NCBI RefSeq assembly: GCF_011383005.1 | Contig: NZ_CP049935.1 | Location: 248,001 to 312,000 of the forward strand | Origin: Phycicoccus sp. HDW14 | Lineage (GTDB): Bacteria; Actinomycetota; Actinomycetes; Actinomycetales; Dermatophilaceae | Direction of reading: 5' to 3' | DNA length: 64,000 nucleotides | Part shown: positions 55,120 to 63,305 of the stretch, one piece after another | Layout: each line of letters begins with the position of its first letter | Position numbering within the stretch: position 1 is the first letter of the stretch | Translations under genes and position numbers: made by a program | Notes under the pieces: model-generated | Database searches by the model: none | Seen by the model: only the letters and a program-made list of their open reading frames with translations | What the model was told of the DNA's origin: nothing

Positions 55120-55772
55120 CCGAAGGCCAGCCCGCCCGGCCGGCCCTCGCGCAGGGCGGCCAGGTGCTCGTCGTAGGTCATGACGTCGAACAGCGAGGTG
55201 CCGGCGAGGATGCGGGCCTGCAGGTCCTTCTCCCGCGTCTCGATGGCCTCGGCCCCGGCGAGCGCGGCCGCCATCTCCTCCTCGGACCCGACGACGAGGC
55301 CGTCGTCGTCACCCACGAGCACCTCACCCGGGCGCACCTCGACCCCGTCGAGCGACAGCGGAACCCCGGTCTCCGGCAACGCCGATGCGCCGAAGGCGTT
55401 GGGCGCGAACCCGACCGACCACACGGGCATCGTCAACCTCGAGAGGGCGGCCGTGTCGCGAGTCCGCCCGAGCACCACGAGCCCGGCCAGGCCGCGACGC
55501 TGGGCCTCGGTGCCGAACAGCTCGCCGGCCACCGCCCGGTCACCGCCCCCGGCGTCGACGACGAGGACGTCACCGTGCCCGCAGTCCCGCAGCGCGTGGA
55601 TGACCGACACCAGGTCGCGGTTCGCCCGGGCCGTGACCACGCGGCCCACGAGGTGCCCCCCGGGCACGACCGGGCGCAGCCGGTGCGGCAGCACGCGCAG
55701 GACGGACGAGGCGTCGACGAGGCTCGTCGTCGAGAGTGCCGCCAGCCGGTCCTGCAGTCCCTGCTCGGTCAT
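55116..55772 (-). CDS. RraA-like family protein (aldolase or regulator fold)
   Basis: 218 residues. It has the RraA/HMG aldolase signatures GDVLVVDAGGGDRAVAGELF and AQRRGLAGLVVLGRTRDT, with VGDDDGLVV near the C-terminus. Members are 4-hydroxy-4-methyl-2-oxoglutarate/4-carboxy-4-hydroxy-2-oxoadipate aldolases or RNase E regulators. The coupled aminotransferase makes a keto-acid aldolase role more likely; this is inference. Confidence 0.85.
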   Translation of the reverse strand: MTEQGLQDRLAALSTTSLVDASSVLRVLPHRLRPVVPGGHLVGRVVTARANRDLVSVIHALRDCGHGDVLVVDAGGGDRAVAGELFGTEAQRRGLAGLVVLGRTRDTAALSRLTMPVWSVGFAPNAFGASALPETGVPLSLDGVEVRPGEVLVGDDDGLVVGSEEEMAAALAGAEAIETREKDLQARILAGTSLFDVMTYDEHLAALREGRPGGLAFG

Positions 55773-55890
55773 GGGGTGTCCTCTCCTCGTGCGGCGTCCC
55801 GTCGGTCCGAGCAGTCTCCGGGCCGTCCCCCGTCCGCGGCAACCGGCGTCCATCCCCCGTCTGCCGCACCCGGCGTGCGTTCCCACGTCT

Positions 55891-55914
55891 GCGGGGTCAC
55901 ACCCCGCGTGTGAC
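55891..55914. repeat. Overlapping inverted repeats upstream of the universal stress gene
   Basis: GCGGGGT-CAC-ACCCCGC (55891-55907) overlaps TCACAC-CCCGC-GTGTGA (55897-55913). The two dyads cannot form together, and the second looks like an operator. The region separates divergent rraA-like and universal stress genes. Confidence 0.5.
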
Positions 55915-55957
55915 GCACGAGACGGCACCCCGGTGGGCGGCGGAGGAGAGTGGGGGC

Positions 55958-56884
55958 ATGGCCGAGAACGAGCTCTCCAGGCAGTCGGGCCAGCCCCGTG
56001 AAGGGACCGGCCCCCGACCGGTCGTCGCCGCGCTCGACGGGTCCTCGCACGAGGACGCCGTGCTCGCGTGGGCGGCGGCCCTCGCCGTCCGGGAGGGGGT
56101 GCGCCTCGACCTCGTCCACGTGGTCGAGCTGGGGATCGCGATGACCCCGTACTCGGTCTTCGCGGCCGAGACCCCGTGGTACGGGGAGCAGCTCGAGACC
56201 GACGCCCGGGCCCGGCTCGAGGTGGCCGCCGGCCGGCTCACGGCCCGCCACCCCGGGCTCGAGGTCCGGGTCCACGTGCCGTTCGGCTCGCCGTCCGCCG
56301 TCCTCGTCGGGCTCTCGGAGCGGGCCACGGTCGTCGTCGGGGCCTCCGCGCACGACCGGCTCGAGCGGTTGGTCCTCGGCTCGGTGGCCCTGGCCGTCGT
56401 GGCCCACGGGCACGGCACGGTGGTCGTCGTGCCCGAGTCCCTGCCGCCGGTCGAGCCGCACCGGGTCGTCGTCGGCGCCGACGGGAGCGAGGCGGGGGCG
56501 CGGGCGGTCGCGTACGCCGTGGCACAGGCCGCGTCGGTCGGTGGCCGGGTCACGGCCGTCACCGCGTGGACCGTCGAGATCGAGGACGGCGTCGTCGTCA
56601 CCGAGCCCGGCAGCGACCGCTGGTCGCGCACGGAGTCGCGGCTCGTCGGGTCGGCCCGCGCCGCCCTCGCCGGTGCGCACGCCGCACACCCCGAGGTGCC
56701 GTTCGAGGTCGTCGTCCGCCACGGCAAGCCGGCGGCGGCGCTCCTCGAGGTCGCCCGGCAGGAGGAGGCCGACCTGCTCGTCGTCGGGCGGCGGGGCCGA
56801 GGCGGCTTCGCGGGGCTGCTCATGGGCAGCGTCAGCCGGGCCGTCGCCCAGCGCGCGCCCGTCCCCGTGGCCGTCGTCCACTGA
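55958..56884 (+). CDS. Universal stress protein, tandem UspA domains
   Basis: 308 residues with two UspA domains. Domain 1 begins VVAALDGSSHEDAVLAWAAA; domain 2 begins RVVVGADGSEAGARAVAYAV. Only domain 2 keeps the ATP-binding G-x2-G-x9-G-S/T ending, in GRRGRGGFAGLLMGSVSRAV; in domain 1 it is changed to VGASAHDRLERLVLGSVALA. GAGGAGAG precedes the ATG. The family acts in dormancy, hypoxia and general stress. Confidence 0.93.
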   Translation: MAENELSRQSGQPREGTGPRPVVAALDGSSHEDAVLAWAAALAVREGVRLDLVHVVELGIAMTPYSVFAAETPWYGEQLETDARARLEVAAGRLTARHPGLEVRVHVPFGSPSAVLVGLSERATVVVGASAHDRLERLVLGSVALAVVAHGHGTVVVVPESLPPVEPHRVVVGADGSEAGARAVAYAVAQAASVGGRVTAVTAWTVEIEDGVVVTEPGSDRWSRTESRLVGSARAALAGAHAAHPEVPFEVVVRHGKPAAALLEVARQEEADLLVVGRRGRGGFAGLLMGSVSRAVAQRAPVPVAVVH

Positions 56885-56901
56885 CGTCCGGCGACCCGAC
56901 G

Positions 56902-56945
56902 GACGACACCGACCGACCGCAGGGCTGCGGCCGGTCGGTGTCGTC
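56902..56945. terminator. Terminator between the universal stress gene and the GDSL esterase gene
   Basis: A stem of 21 bp with one A-C mismatch (GACGACACCGACCGACCGC at its left start, 56902-56922; partner 56925-56945). It lies between convergent genes, so it probably serves both. Confidence 0.85.
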
Positions 56946-56957
56946 GGTGCGGGTGGC

Positions 56958-57770
56958 TCAGCCCATCGCCGCGCGCACGAGCGGAGCGAACCCGTCGCGG
57001 TAGCCGGCCTTGGTGGGGTGGTAGATGTCGAGGAGGCCGGTCGCCTTGCCCCAGACGTACGGGGTCGAGGCGCAGACGTCGTGGCCGGTGAACGACGGCA
57101 CCGGGTCGAGGTAGGTGAAGCCCGCGGCGGCCGCCCGGGCCGCGACGACGCGGTCGAGGTGCGCGGCGACCCCGTTGAGCAGCACCGACTCCCGGCTGTT
57201 GACCCCGCTCGCCTGCGTGCACGACACCGAGGCGCCGAACGGCTTCGGGTAGCCGACGACCATCACCTTGGCTCCGGGCGCACGGGTGCGGATGTCGGCG
57301 TACGTCGCGTCGAGCTTCGCGGGCAGCTGCGCGTCGATGCGAGAGTCGACCTTGGCGACCGTGGAGCGGCACAGCAGCTCGTCCCAGCTGCTGAAGCAGG
57401 ACAGGATGAGATCGGTGAAGCCGACGTCGTTGCCGCCGATGCTGATGGTCACGAAGTCCGTCGAGGCCGACAGCGCGGCGGTCTGGCCGCCGGTCACGTC
57501 CCCGGTCTCGGCCCCCGAGCAGGCCTTGAACGACAGGCTGGTGTTCGGGCGGGCCTTCGCGACGAGCGGGGCGTAGGCGAGGCTGCTGCGGTAGCAGGAC
57601 AGGCTGAGGTCGGGCCACCCGGTGCCGTTGCCGGCGGCGTAGGAGTCACCGAGGGCGACGTACTGGTCGGGCTCGGCGGCGGCCGCCGACGGCAGCAGCG
57701 TCGCGGCGAGGAGCAGGGGGAGGGCCGCGACGGCGGCGGCCAGGGACCTCAGGCGGGGGCGAGCGGACAA
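56958..57770 (-). CDS. Secreted SGNH/GDSL-family lipase/esterase
   Basis: 270 residues with a signal peptide (SLAAAVAALPLLLAATLLPSAAAA). Block I is YVALGDSYAAGNGTG with the catalytic serine, block III is ISIGGNDVGF and block V is DIYHPTKAGY with the Asp-x-x-His pair. Six cysteines probably form three disulfides, as in Streptomyces scabies-type esterases. TTG at 57770 is chosen because GGAG lies 6 bp upstream and it gives a complete signal peptide. Confidence 0.92.
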   Translation of the reverse strand: MSARPRLRSLAAAVAALPLLLAATLLPSAAAAEPDQYVALGDSYAAGNGTGWPDLSLSCYRSSLAYAPLVAKARPNTSLSFKACSGAETGDVTGGQTAALSASTDFVTISIGGNDVGFTDLILSCFSSWDELLCRSTVAKVDSRIDAQLPAKLDATYADIRTRAPGAKVMVVGYPKPFGASVSCTQASGVNSRESVLLNGVAAHLDRVVAARAAAAGFTYLDPVPSFTGHDVCASTPYVWGKATGLLDIYHPTKAGYRDGFAPLVRAAMG

Positions 57771-57840
57771 CGGGCACTCCTTCGTGCGGCGTCACGGGCG
57801 ACGACGCGCCCCGGGTGCGCTCACTCTCACCCGGGTCGGC

Positions 57841-58644
57841 TCACCCCGCAACCGGGGCGAACGGCCAGGCCTCGACCATCCCCTCGGGGCGCCCGGGCTC
57901 GATGAAGTGCTCAAAGCCGAAGACGGTGGTGAAGACCTCGGGCGGCATCGCGAGCATCATCCCGACATCGCTGGTCTGGCTGGCGTGGGAGGCCAGGGCG
58001 GCCCGCTTGCGCTCGATTCGGTCGCGGACGTCGACCCGCCAGTGCAGCTCTGCCGCAGGGGTGCCCATCGGGTTGCCGTCGTCCATCGGCGCGTCGGGGT
58101 CCCAGTCGCCGTCCATGCCGGCGGCTCGGGCGGCCTCGAACATCCCGCGCATCGCGTCGCGGTTCATCGTCGACTCCAGGACGCGCGGGCGACGGGCGGC
58201 GAGCTCGACGCCCCGGTGCAGCACCCGGTGCACCTGCACGTGGTCGGGATGCCCGTAGCCGCCGTGCCAGTCGTAGCCGACCGCGACGTCGGCGTCCTCC
58301 TCGTCGAGGACGTCGGCGAACCGCCGGCCCGCCTCCTCGAGGTCGGCGGAGGTGAACGCACCGTCGTGGGCGTTCTGCTCCCAGCCGGTCATGCCGGAGT
58401 CGCTGTAGCCCAGCCACACGACGCGGTGGACGCCGATGGCCCGGGCCGAGGCCTCGAGCTCGCGACGGCGCCGGTCGACGAGGGTCTCGCCGGGTGCGAG
58501 GTCGTCGGGGGAGGTGCCGTGCTCGCCTCCGGTGGAGACGACGAGCACCACCCGGTGCCCCTCGTCGACGGCGCGGGCCATCGTCCCGGAGGTCTGGGAG
58601 GCCTCGTCGTCGGGGTGGGCGTGGAGGAAGACGATGGTCGGCAC
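57841..58644 (-). CDS. PIG-L family hydrolase (Mca/MshB-like)
   Basis: 267 residues. Zinc motifs are LHAHPDDEASQTSGTMA and YGHPDHVQVHRV. GYSDSGMTGWEQN and HASQTSDVGMML resemble mycothiol S-conjugate amidase and GlcNAc-Ins deacetylase. It lacks some of the length of Mca. A role in mycothiol conjugate breakdown is plausible but unproven. GTG start. Confidence 0.87.
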   Translation of the reverse strand: MPTIVFLHAHPDDEASQTSGTMARAVDEGHRVVLVVSTGGEHGTSPDDLAPGETLVDRRRRELEASARAIGVHRVVWLGYSDSGMTGWEQNAHDGAFTSADLEEAGRRFADVLDEEDADVAVGYDWHGGYGHPDHVQVHRVLHRGVELAARRPRVLESTMNRDAMRGMFEAARAAGMDGDWDPDAPMDDGNPMGTPAAELHWRVDVRDRIERKRAALASHASQTSDVGMMLAMPPEVFTTVFGFEHFIEPGRPEGMVEAWPFAPVAG

Positions 58645-58654
58645 CCGCCCATCA

Positions 58655-58687
58655 TGCCGACCGCCCCCGACACGGGGACGGTCGGCA
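58655..58687 (-). terminator. Hairpin after the HEAT-repeat operon
   Basis: TGCCGACCGCCCCC (58655-58668) pairs with GGGGACGGTCGGCA (58674-58687) with one mismatch and the loop GACAC. It lies downstream of the HEAT-repeat gene on the minus strand and just before the PIG-L start. Confidence 0.7.
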
Positions 58688-58738
58688 CCCCGGAGGGGTG
58701 GGTCCGGGATGGGTGCGGGGTGGGTCGGAAGGCGTCGG

Positions 58739-59725
58739 TCAGCCGACCGGACGCAGCGCCGGTGGGGTGGCGCGCACGGCCCGGGTCGACGGCGAGGCGA
58801 CGAGCGCCTCGTCGACCACCAGCCGGCCCGTGCCCGTGTCGTAGCGGCCCGTGACGCGCACCGGCGAGCCGTAGGGCGCCCTCGACCCGTCGACGACGAA
58901 GGAGACGACCGGGCCGTCGACCGACGTCGTGCCGGAGTGCACGAGCGTGCCGTCCGGTCGCACGAGCCAGACCCGGCCGCCGTCCCGCTGGTCGGCGAGG
59001 AGGTAGGCGTCCAGGCTGTAGCGCTCGGAGCAGACCCGCTCGCGCAGGATCGCCCCGAGCAACCGGGGTGCACCGAGCACGGTCTCCGGCGCGCTGCCCC
59101 GCAGGCCGGCGTCGAGGGCCAGTGCGCCCGGGTGCCCCGAGCACACGTACGGGTGCACCGACGACGTCGCGACGGCGAGACCGGGCAGCTCGCGCTCGGC
59201 CGAGGCGACGATGGCCCGCTTGGGCATCGAGCCGCCGCGCGCCCACTCGATGGTGCGCCCGCGCTCGGCCGCGTACGAGGTCGTCGGCAGCGGCTCGACG
59301 AGGGCGGCCTCGAGGCCGTGCCGGTACGACAGCAGCGTGCGGGCCATCCGCAGGTCCCGCCCGACCGGTGTCGCGGGGTCGAGTGGCAGCCGGTCGAGGG
59401 CCTCGAGGGCGCCGGCGTCGCCGACCCGGCCGAGGGCGCCGACGACGCGCCGCAGCACGGCCGGGCTGTCGGTGCCGAGGGCGGCCTCGAGGGCGTCCTG
59501 GGTGGCCCGGCCGGGGATCCGGCCGAGGACGACGGCGGCCCGGGCGCGGACCCGTTCGTCCGCGTGGCCGAGGACGAGGTCACGGCTGAGGGCCGGCAGC
59601 GTGCCGGCGTCGCGGCGCGCGAGCACCGCGAGGCTCTCGCGCGCGACGTCGGGCCGGGTGGCCCGGGCCAGCCGGGCGAGCGCCGCGTCGGAGCGGTGGT
59701 CGAGGGGTGTGGGGTCGGTGGGCAT
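58739..59725 (-). CDS. HEAT-repeat-containing protein
   Basis: 328 residues. The first 130 form HEAT-like helical repeats (ARESLAVLARRDAGTLPALS, VRARAAVVLGRIPGRATQDA, VLRRVVGALGRVGDAGALEA). The rest has no recognised domain and contains Cys and His (YVCSGHPGALALDAG, RERVCSERYSLDAYL). No signal peptide. It starts 12 bp after the metallopeptidase gene and is surely in its operon. Confidence 0.75.
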   Translation of the reverse strand: MPTDPTPLDHRSDAALARLARATRPDVARESLAVLARRDAGTLPALSRDLVLGHADERVRARAAVVLGRIPGRATQDALEAALGTDSPAVLRRVVGALGRVGDAGALEALDRLPLDPATPVGRDLRMARTLLSYRHGLEAALVEPLPTTSYAAERGRTIEWARGGSMPKRAIVASAERELPGLAVATSSVHPYVCSGHPGALALDAGLRGSAPETVLGAPRLLGAILRERVCSERYSLDAYLLADQRDGGRVWLVRPDGTLVHSGTTSVDGPVVSFVVDGSRAPYGSPVRVTGRYDTGTGRLVVDEALVASPSTRAVRATPPALRPVG

Positions 59726-59737
59726 GGTGTTCCTTCC

Positions 59738-60496
59738 TCAGCAGCCGCCGCGGACCTGGCAGCGGCCGCGCATCGTCGAGCCCTGGGAGGAGGTGAGCAG
59801 CACCGAGCTTCGGGTGCTCACCGCGCACCGGGTCTGGGCCATGAGGTTCTCCCGGGCGCTCGTGGCGGTGGGGCAGTCCTCACCGTGGTTGTGGGACAGG
59901 TTGAGGAAGTGGCCGAGCTCGTGGGCGACGGTGCGGGAGAACCCTTCCGCGTCGCGTCCGATCTCGCCGCCGATCAGCCCGTCGTCCTTGTCGCCCTTGT
60001 CGCAGTCGCCCGGCACCGGCGAGATCCCGACGAAGTCGGTGTCGCTGATGTTGCGGACGATGAACATGTCGACCCCGTCGTTGCGGACGCTCCACTCGTC
60101 GGAGAGGCTGTCCGCCTCCGACTCGCTACCGAGGTCGTCGCGGCCGTTCGATGCCGCCGCCGTCACCCAGAAGTACTGCACCCGACCGAGGCCGAGCTGG
60201 CGGGTCGCGTAGATCTGCCGGGTGCGGTGCACGGCGTAGTCGACCTTGTCGTCGGCGGCGGCCATGTCGGACGAGGAGAGCAGGTCGAGGCCGACCTCGA
60301 TGAGGTTGAGGTTGACGTGGCCGCGCGACAGGCCGTCGAAGGCCTGCCCGAGCGAGACCGCGACCGGCGCGGAGGTGTCGGGGTCGGTGGGTGGTGTGCC
60401 GCGCCAGAAGCCGAGCACCTCGCGCATCACCGAGAGGTTCCCCGTGCCGCCGAGGCCCATGCAGGACATCGCCTGCCGCACGGACGCGACGGTCAC
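59738..60496 (-). CDS. Metzincin-like zinc metallopeptidase without signal peptide
   Basis: 252 residues. The zinc motif HELGHFLNLSHNHGEDC (H192, E193, H196, H202) has HExxHxxxxxH as in metzincins, but Asn takes the place of the usual Gly. Cysteines near the C-terminus (CPTATSARENLMAQTRC, then CQVRGGC) could form disulfides. No secretion signal is visible from GTG 60496, the only start that fits the coupling with the upstream gene. The substrate is unknown. Confidence 0.78.
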   Translation of the reverse strand: MTVASVRQAMSCMGLGGTGNLSVMREVLGFWRGTPPTDPDTSAPVAVSLGQAFDGLSRGHVNLNLIEVGLDLLSSSDMAAADDKVDYAVHRTRQIYATRQLGLGRVQYFWVTAAASNGRDDLGSESEADSLSDEWSVRNDGVDMFIVRNISDTDFVGISPVPGDCDKGDKDDGLIGGEIGRDAEGFSRTVAHELGHFLNLSHNHGEDCPTATSARENLMAQTRCAVSTRSSVLLTSSQGSTMRGRCQVRGGC

Positions 60497-61056
60497 GGCC
60501 CGACCCGTCCCTCGAGCTCGGTGACCCGGGCGGTGAGCGCGGTGACCTGGCTCTGCAGCGACGCGAGCACGGTCGCGACGTCCTGGCCGCCGACGTTCAG
60601 CTGCCCCGGCACGCTGACCGCGCCCTCGATGACCACCCCGCCGACGTAGTCGCGGTTGAAGTTCACGACGAGGGTGTCCTCCCACGCGTGGACCAGCGCC
60701 CGGCGGTAGGGGTTGCCGCGCCGGGGACGGAAGATCGTCGTCACGGCCCGGCGCTCCTTGCCGCCGTCGAGCATGAGGTCGGTGCCGAACTGCTGCACGA
60801 TGCGCGAGCGGACGACCAGCCAGTCGCCGTTCGTCGCGCCGTGCACGGTCTTCAGGTCGTTGATCGTCACGCCGCCGGGGTAGTCGCGGTCCCAGTTGAG
60901 GGTCAGGCCGTCGTCGAAGTCGTGGACGAGCGCGCGCCGGAACGGGGTGTTGGTCTTGCGGCGGCCGGGGGTGTCGAGCATGAAGTCGCTCGTCGCGGAC
61001 TTGGTGACGGCGGCCTCCAGGTGGATCCAGTCGCCGTCGAACCTGATGTCGGTCAT
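60493..61056 (-). CDS. Protein of two internal repeats plus a coiled coil, unknown family
   Basis: 187 residues. Units at about 7-64 and 77-143 are clearly related: GDW, then a stretch ending DFMLD/DLMLD, RRALVHDFDDGLTLNWDRDY against RRALVHAWEDTLVVNFNRDY, and GGV-I. Residues 158-184 form a short coiled coil (LASLQSQVTALTARVTELEG) that could trimerise it. No signal peptide. It is the first gene of an operon with the metallopeptidase and HEAT-repeat genes. It looks like a structural or binding protein. Confidence 0.7.
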   Translation of the reverse strand: MTDIRFDGDWIHLEAAVTKSATSDFMLDTPGRRKTNTPFRRALVHDFDDGLTLNWDRDYPGGVTINDLKTVHGATNGDWLVVRSRIVQQFGTDLMLDGGKERRAVTTIFRPRRGNPYRRALVHAWEDTLVVNFNRDYVGGVVIEGAVSVPGQLNVGGQDVATVLASLQSQVTALTARVTELEGRVGP

Positions 61057-61240
61057 CGTCTCGCCTCTCCTCGTGCGGTCGGTCGGGGGTGAGGAGGGTG
61101 GCCCGGGGGTGCTGATACACGCGGCGTCCCGAGGGGCCGCGATCAGGCCCGCACGCAACCCCCACACCGGGGGGCGGAGTCCCTACGGTGGCTCGTGGTC
61201 CGGCGACCGCCGGACGTCCCGGGGGAACGAGGAGGTTCCT

Positions 61241-61582
61241 GTGACCACCACAGACCAGGCCGACGCCGGCGGAGGACGCCGCGACGAGGTCGACCACGAC
61301 ACCGTCCCACCCGCCCGCACGGGCCTGCTCGTCGTCGCCGGCGTGCTGCTCGCGGTCCCGGTCGTGGCGCTGCTGTGGGTGAGCAGCTACAGCCGGGTCG
61401 AGCCGAGGCTCTGGGGCTTCCCGTTCTTCATCTGGTACCAGTTCCTCTGGGTCTTCCTCTGCTCCGCGTTCACCTACACCGCGTACCGCATCGTCCTCGT
61501 CGCCCGGCCGCACCGGCCGATGGTCGACGGCTCGGGCGACGCCTCGGGTGACGCCACGAACCGGACGGGGGAGCGGTCGTGA
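61241..61582 (+). CDS. DUF3311 small membrane subunit
   Basis: 113 residues with two membrane helices (GLLVVAGVLLAVPVVALLWV and FFIWYQFLWVFLCSAFTYTA) joined by the conserved RVEPRLWGFPFFIWYQ. DUF3311 proteins are encoded directly before MctP-type symporters and are thought to be needed for them. GAGGAGG precedes the GTG, and the stop overlaps the mctP GTG. Confidence 0.92.
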   Translation: MTTTDQADAGGGRRDEVDHDTVPPARTGLLVVAGVLLAVPVVALLWVSSYSRVEPRLWGFPFFIWYQFLWVFLCSAFTYTAYRIVLVARPHRPMVDGSGDASGDATNRTGERS

Positions 61583-63228
61583 GCGGCATCGACGGCACCG
61601 CGCTCGTCGTCCTCGTCGTCCTGTTCCTCCTCGTCACCGTCATGGGCTTCCTCGCCACCCGGTGGCGGCGGCCGACGTCGATGGAGTCGCTCGACGAGTG
61701 GGGCCTCGGCGGACGCTCGTTCGGCACCTGGGTGACGTGGTTCCTGCTCGGCGGCGACCTCTACACGGCGTACACGTTCGTCGCCGTCCCCGCCGCGATG
61801 TTCGGCGCGGGTGCGGTCTCGGGCTTCTTCGCGGTGCCCTACACGATCGTGCTGTACCCGATCATCTTCGTCTTCATGGGGCGGCTCTGGTCGGTCAGCC
61901 ACCGGCACGGCTACGTGACGACCGCGGACTTCGTGCGCGGCCGGTTCGGTTCTCGCGGACTGTCGCTCGCCGTCGCGGTCACCGGTTTCCTCGCGACGAT
62001 GCCGTACATCGCGCTGCAGCTCGTCGGCATCCAGGCGGTGCTCGAGGTCATCGGGCTCGGCGGCGGCAGCAACGTCATCGCCAAGGACCTGCCGCTGTTC
62101 ATCGCGTTCGCGCTGCTGGCGGCGTACACGTACTCGAGCGGCCTGCGCGCGCCGGCGGTCATCGCCTTCGTCAAGGACACGCTCATCTACCTCGTGATCA
62201 TCATCGCGATCGTCTACCTGCCGAGCAAGGTCGGTGGGTGGGACGCCGTGTTCTCGGCGGCCGAGCAGAAGATGGCGAAGCCGAACCCGGTGGACGGCAA
62301 GCCCACCGGCGCGTTCATCCCCGGTGCCCAGGCGCAGTGGGCGTACGCGACGCTCGGGCTCGGGTCGGCGCTCGCGCTCTTCATGTACCCGCACTCGATC
62401 ACGGCCAGCCTCTCGGCGAGCTCGCGGAACACCATCCGGCGCAACGCCGCCATCCTTCCGGCGTACTCGTTCGTCCTCGGGCTGCTGGCGCTCCTCGGCT
62501 GGGTGGCGATCGCCGCCGGCACCAGGCCGATCGGGCTCGACGGCAAGCCGAACGCGCAGCTGGTCATCCCGCAGCTCTTCGAGGACTCGTTCCCGTCGTG
62601 GTTCGCGGGAGTCGCGTTCGCGGCCATCGCGATCGGCGCACTCGTGCCTGCGGCCATCATGTCCATCGCGGCCGCGAACACCTTCACACGCAACATCTAC
62701 AAGGAGTGGCTGAAGCCCGACGCGACGCCCAAGCAGGAGGCCAAGGTCTCCAAGCTCGTCTCCCTCGTCGTCAAGGCCTTCGCGCTGGTGTTCGTGCTCG
62801 CGCTCGACAAGCAGAACGCGATCAACTTCCAGCTGCTCGGCGGCATCTGGATCCTCCAGACCTTCCCCGCCGTCGTCCTCGGGCTCTACACCCGCTGGCT
62901 GCACCGCTGGGCCCTCACCGCCGGCTGGGCCGTCGGGATGGTCTACGGCACGTGGCAGGCGTGGAGCGTCGCGAACCCGCGAGCCGGCATCAACCACTTC
63001 GGCGGCTCGCTCGACACGATCCCGATCATCGGGCAGATGGGCTACATCGCGATGACGGCGTTCGTCATCAACCTGCTCGTGGCCGTCGTCGGCACGCTGG
63101 TGCTGCGGCTCGCGAAGGCGCCGGAGGGCGAGGACGAGACGATCCGGGGCGACTACTTCGCTGACGCGGGAGACCCCCGGGTCGAGAAGGTCGCCCAGCC
63201 CATCCACCAGGAGGCGCCCAACCCCTGA
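61579..63228 (+). CDS. mctP: Monocarboxylate uptake permease MctP (sodium:solute symporter family)
   Basis: A 549-residue SSS-family transporter with about 13 helices. It includes LGGRSFGTWVTWFLLGGDLY, DFVRGRFGSRGLSLAVAVTG, MYPHSITASLSASSRNTIRR and PAAIMSIAAANTFTRNIYKE, matching MctP transporters of lactate, pyruvate and related acids. GTG overlaps the DUF3311 stop. It may import overflow acids or keto acids. Confidence 0.92.
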   Translation: MSGIDGTALVVLVVLFLLVTVMGFLATRWRRPTSMESLDEWGLGGRSFGTWVTWFLLGGDLYTAYTFVAVPAAMFGAGAVSGFFAVPYTIVLYPIIFVFMGRLWSVSHRHGYVTTADFVRGRFGSRGLSLAVAVTGFLATMPYIALQLVGIQAVLEVIGLGGGSNVIAKDLPLFIAFALLAAYTYSSGLRAPAVIAFVKDTLIYLVIIIAIVYLPSKVGGWDAVFSAAEQKMAKPNPVDGKPTGAFIPGAQAQWAYATLGLGSALALFMYPHSITASLSASSRNTIRRNAAILPAYSFVLGLLALLGWVAIAAGTRPIGLDGKPNAQLVIPQLFEDSFPSWFAGVAFAAIAIGALVPAAIMSIAAANTFTRNIYKEWLKPDATPKQEAKVSKLVSLVVKAFALVFVLALDKQNAINFQLLGGIWILQTFPAVVLGLYTRWLHRWALTAGWAVGMVYGTWQAWSVANPRAGINHFGGSLDTIPIIGQMGYIAMTAFVINLLVAVVGTLVLRLAKAPEGEDETIRGDYFADAGDPRVEKVAQPIHQEAPNP

Positions 63229-63305
63229 CCCCTGTGCCGGGCGGGCGGCGGGCCGTGGTGTGAGCCGTGGTCTTCGCCCGCCCGGGCAGTTGGCAGGATG
63301 GGGCC

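Noticed and set aside
56089-56884. Long antisense frames opposite the universal stress protein gene, up to 570 codons.
   Set aside because: High-GC third-position bias opens such frames; they lack domains and the plus-strand gene has clear UspA motifs.
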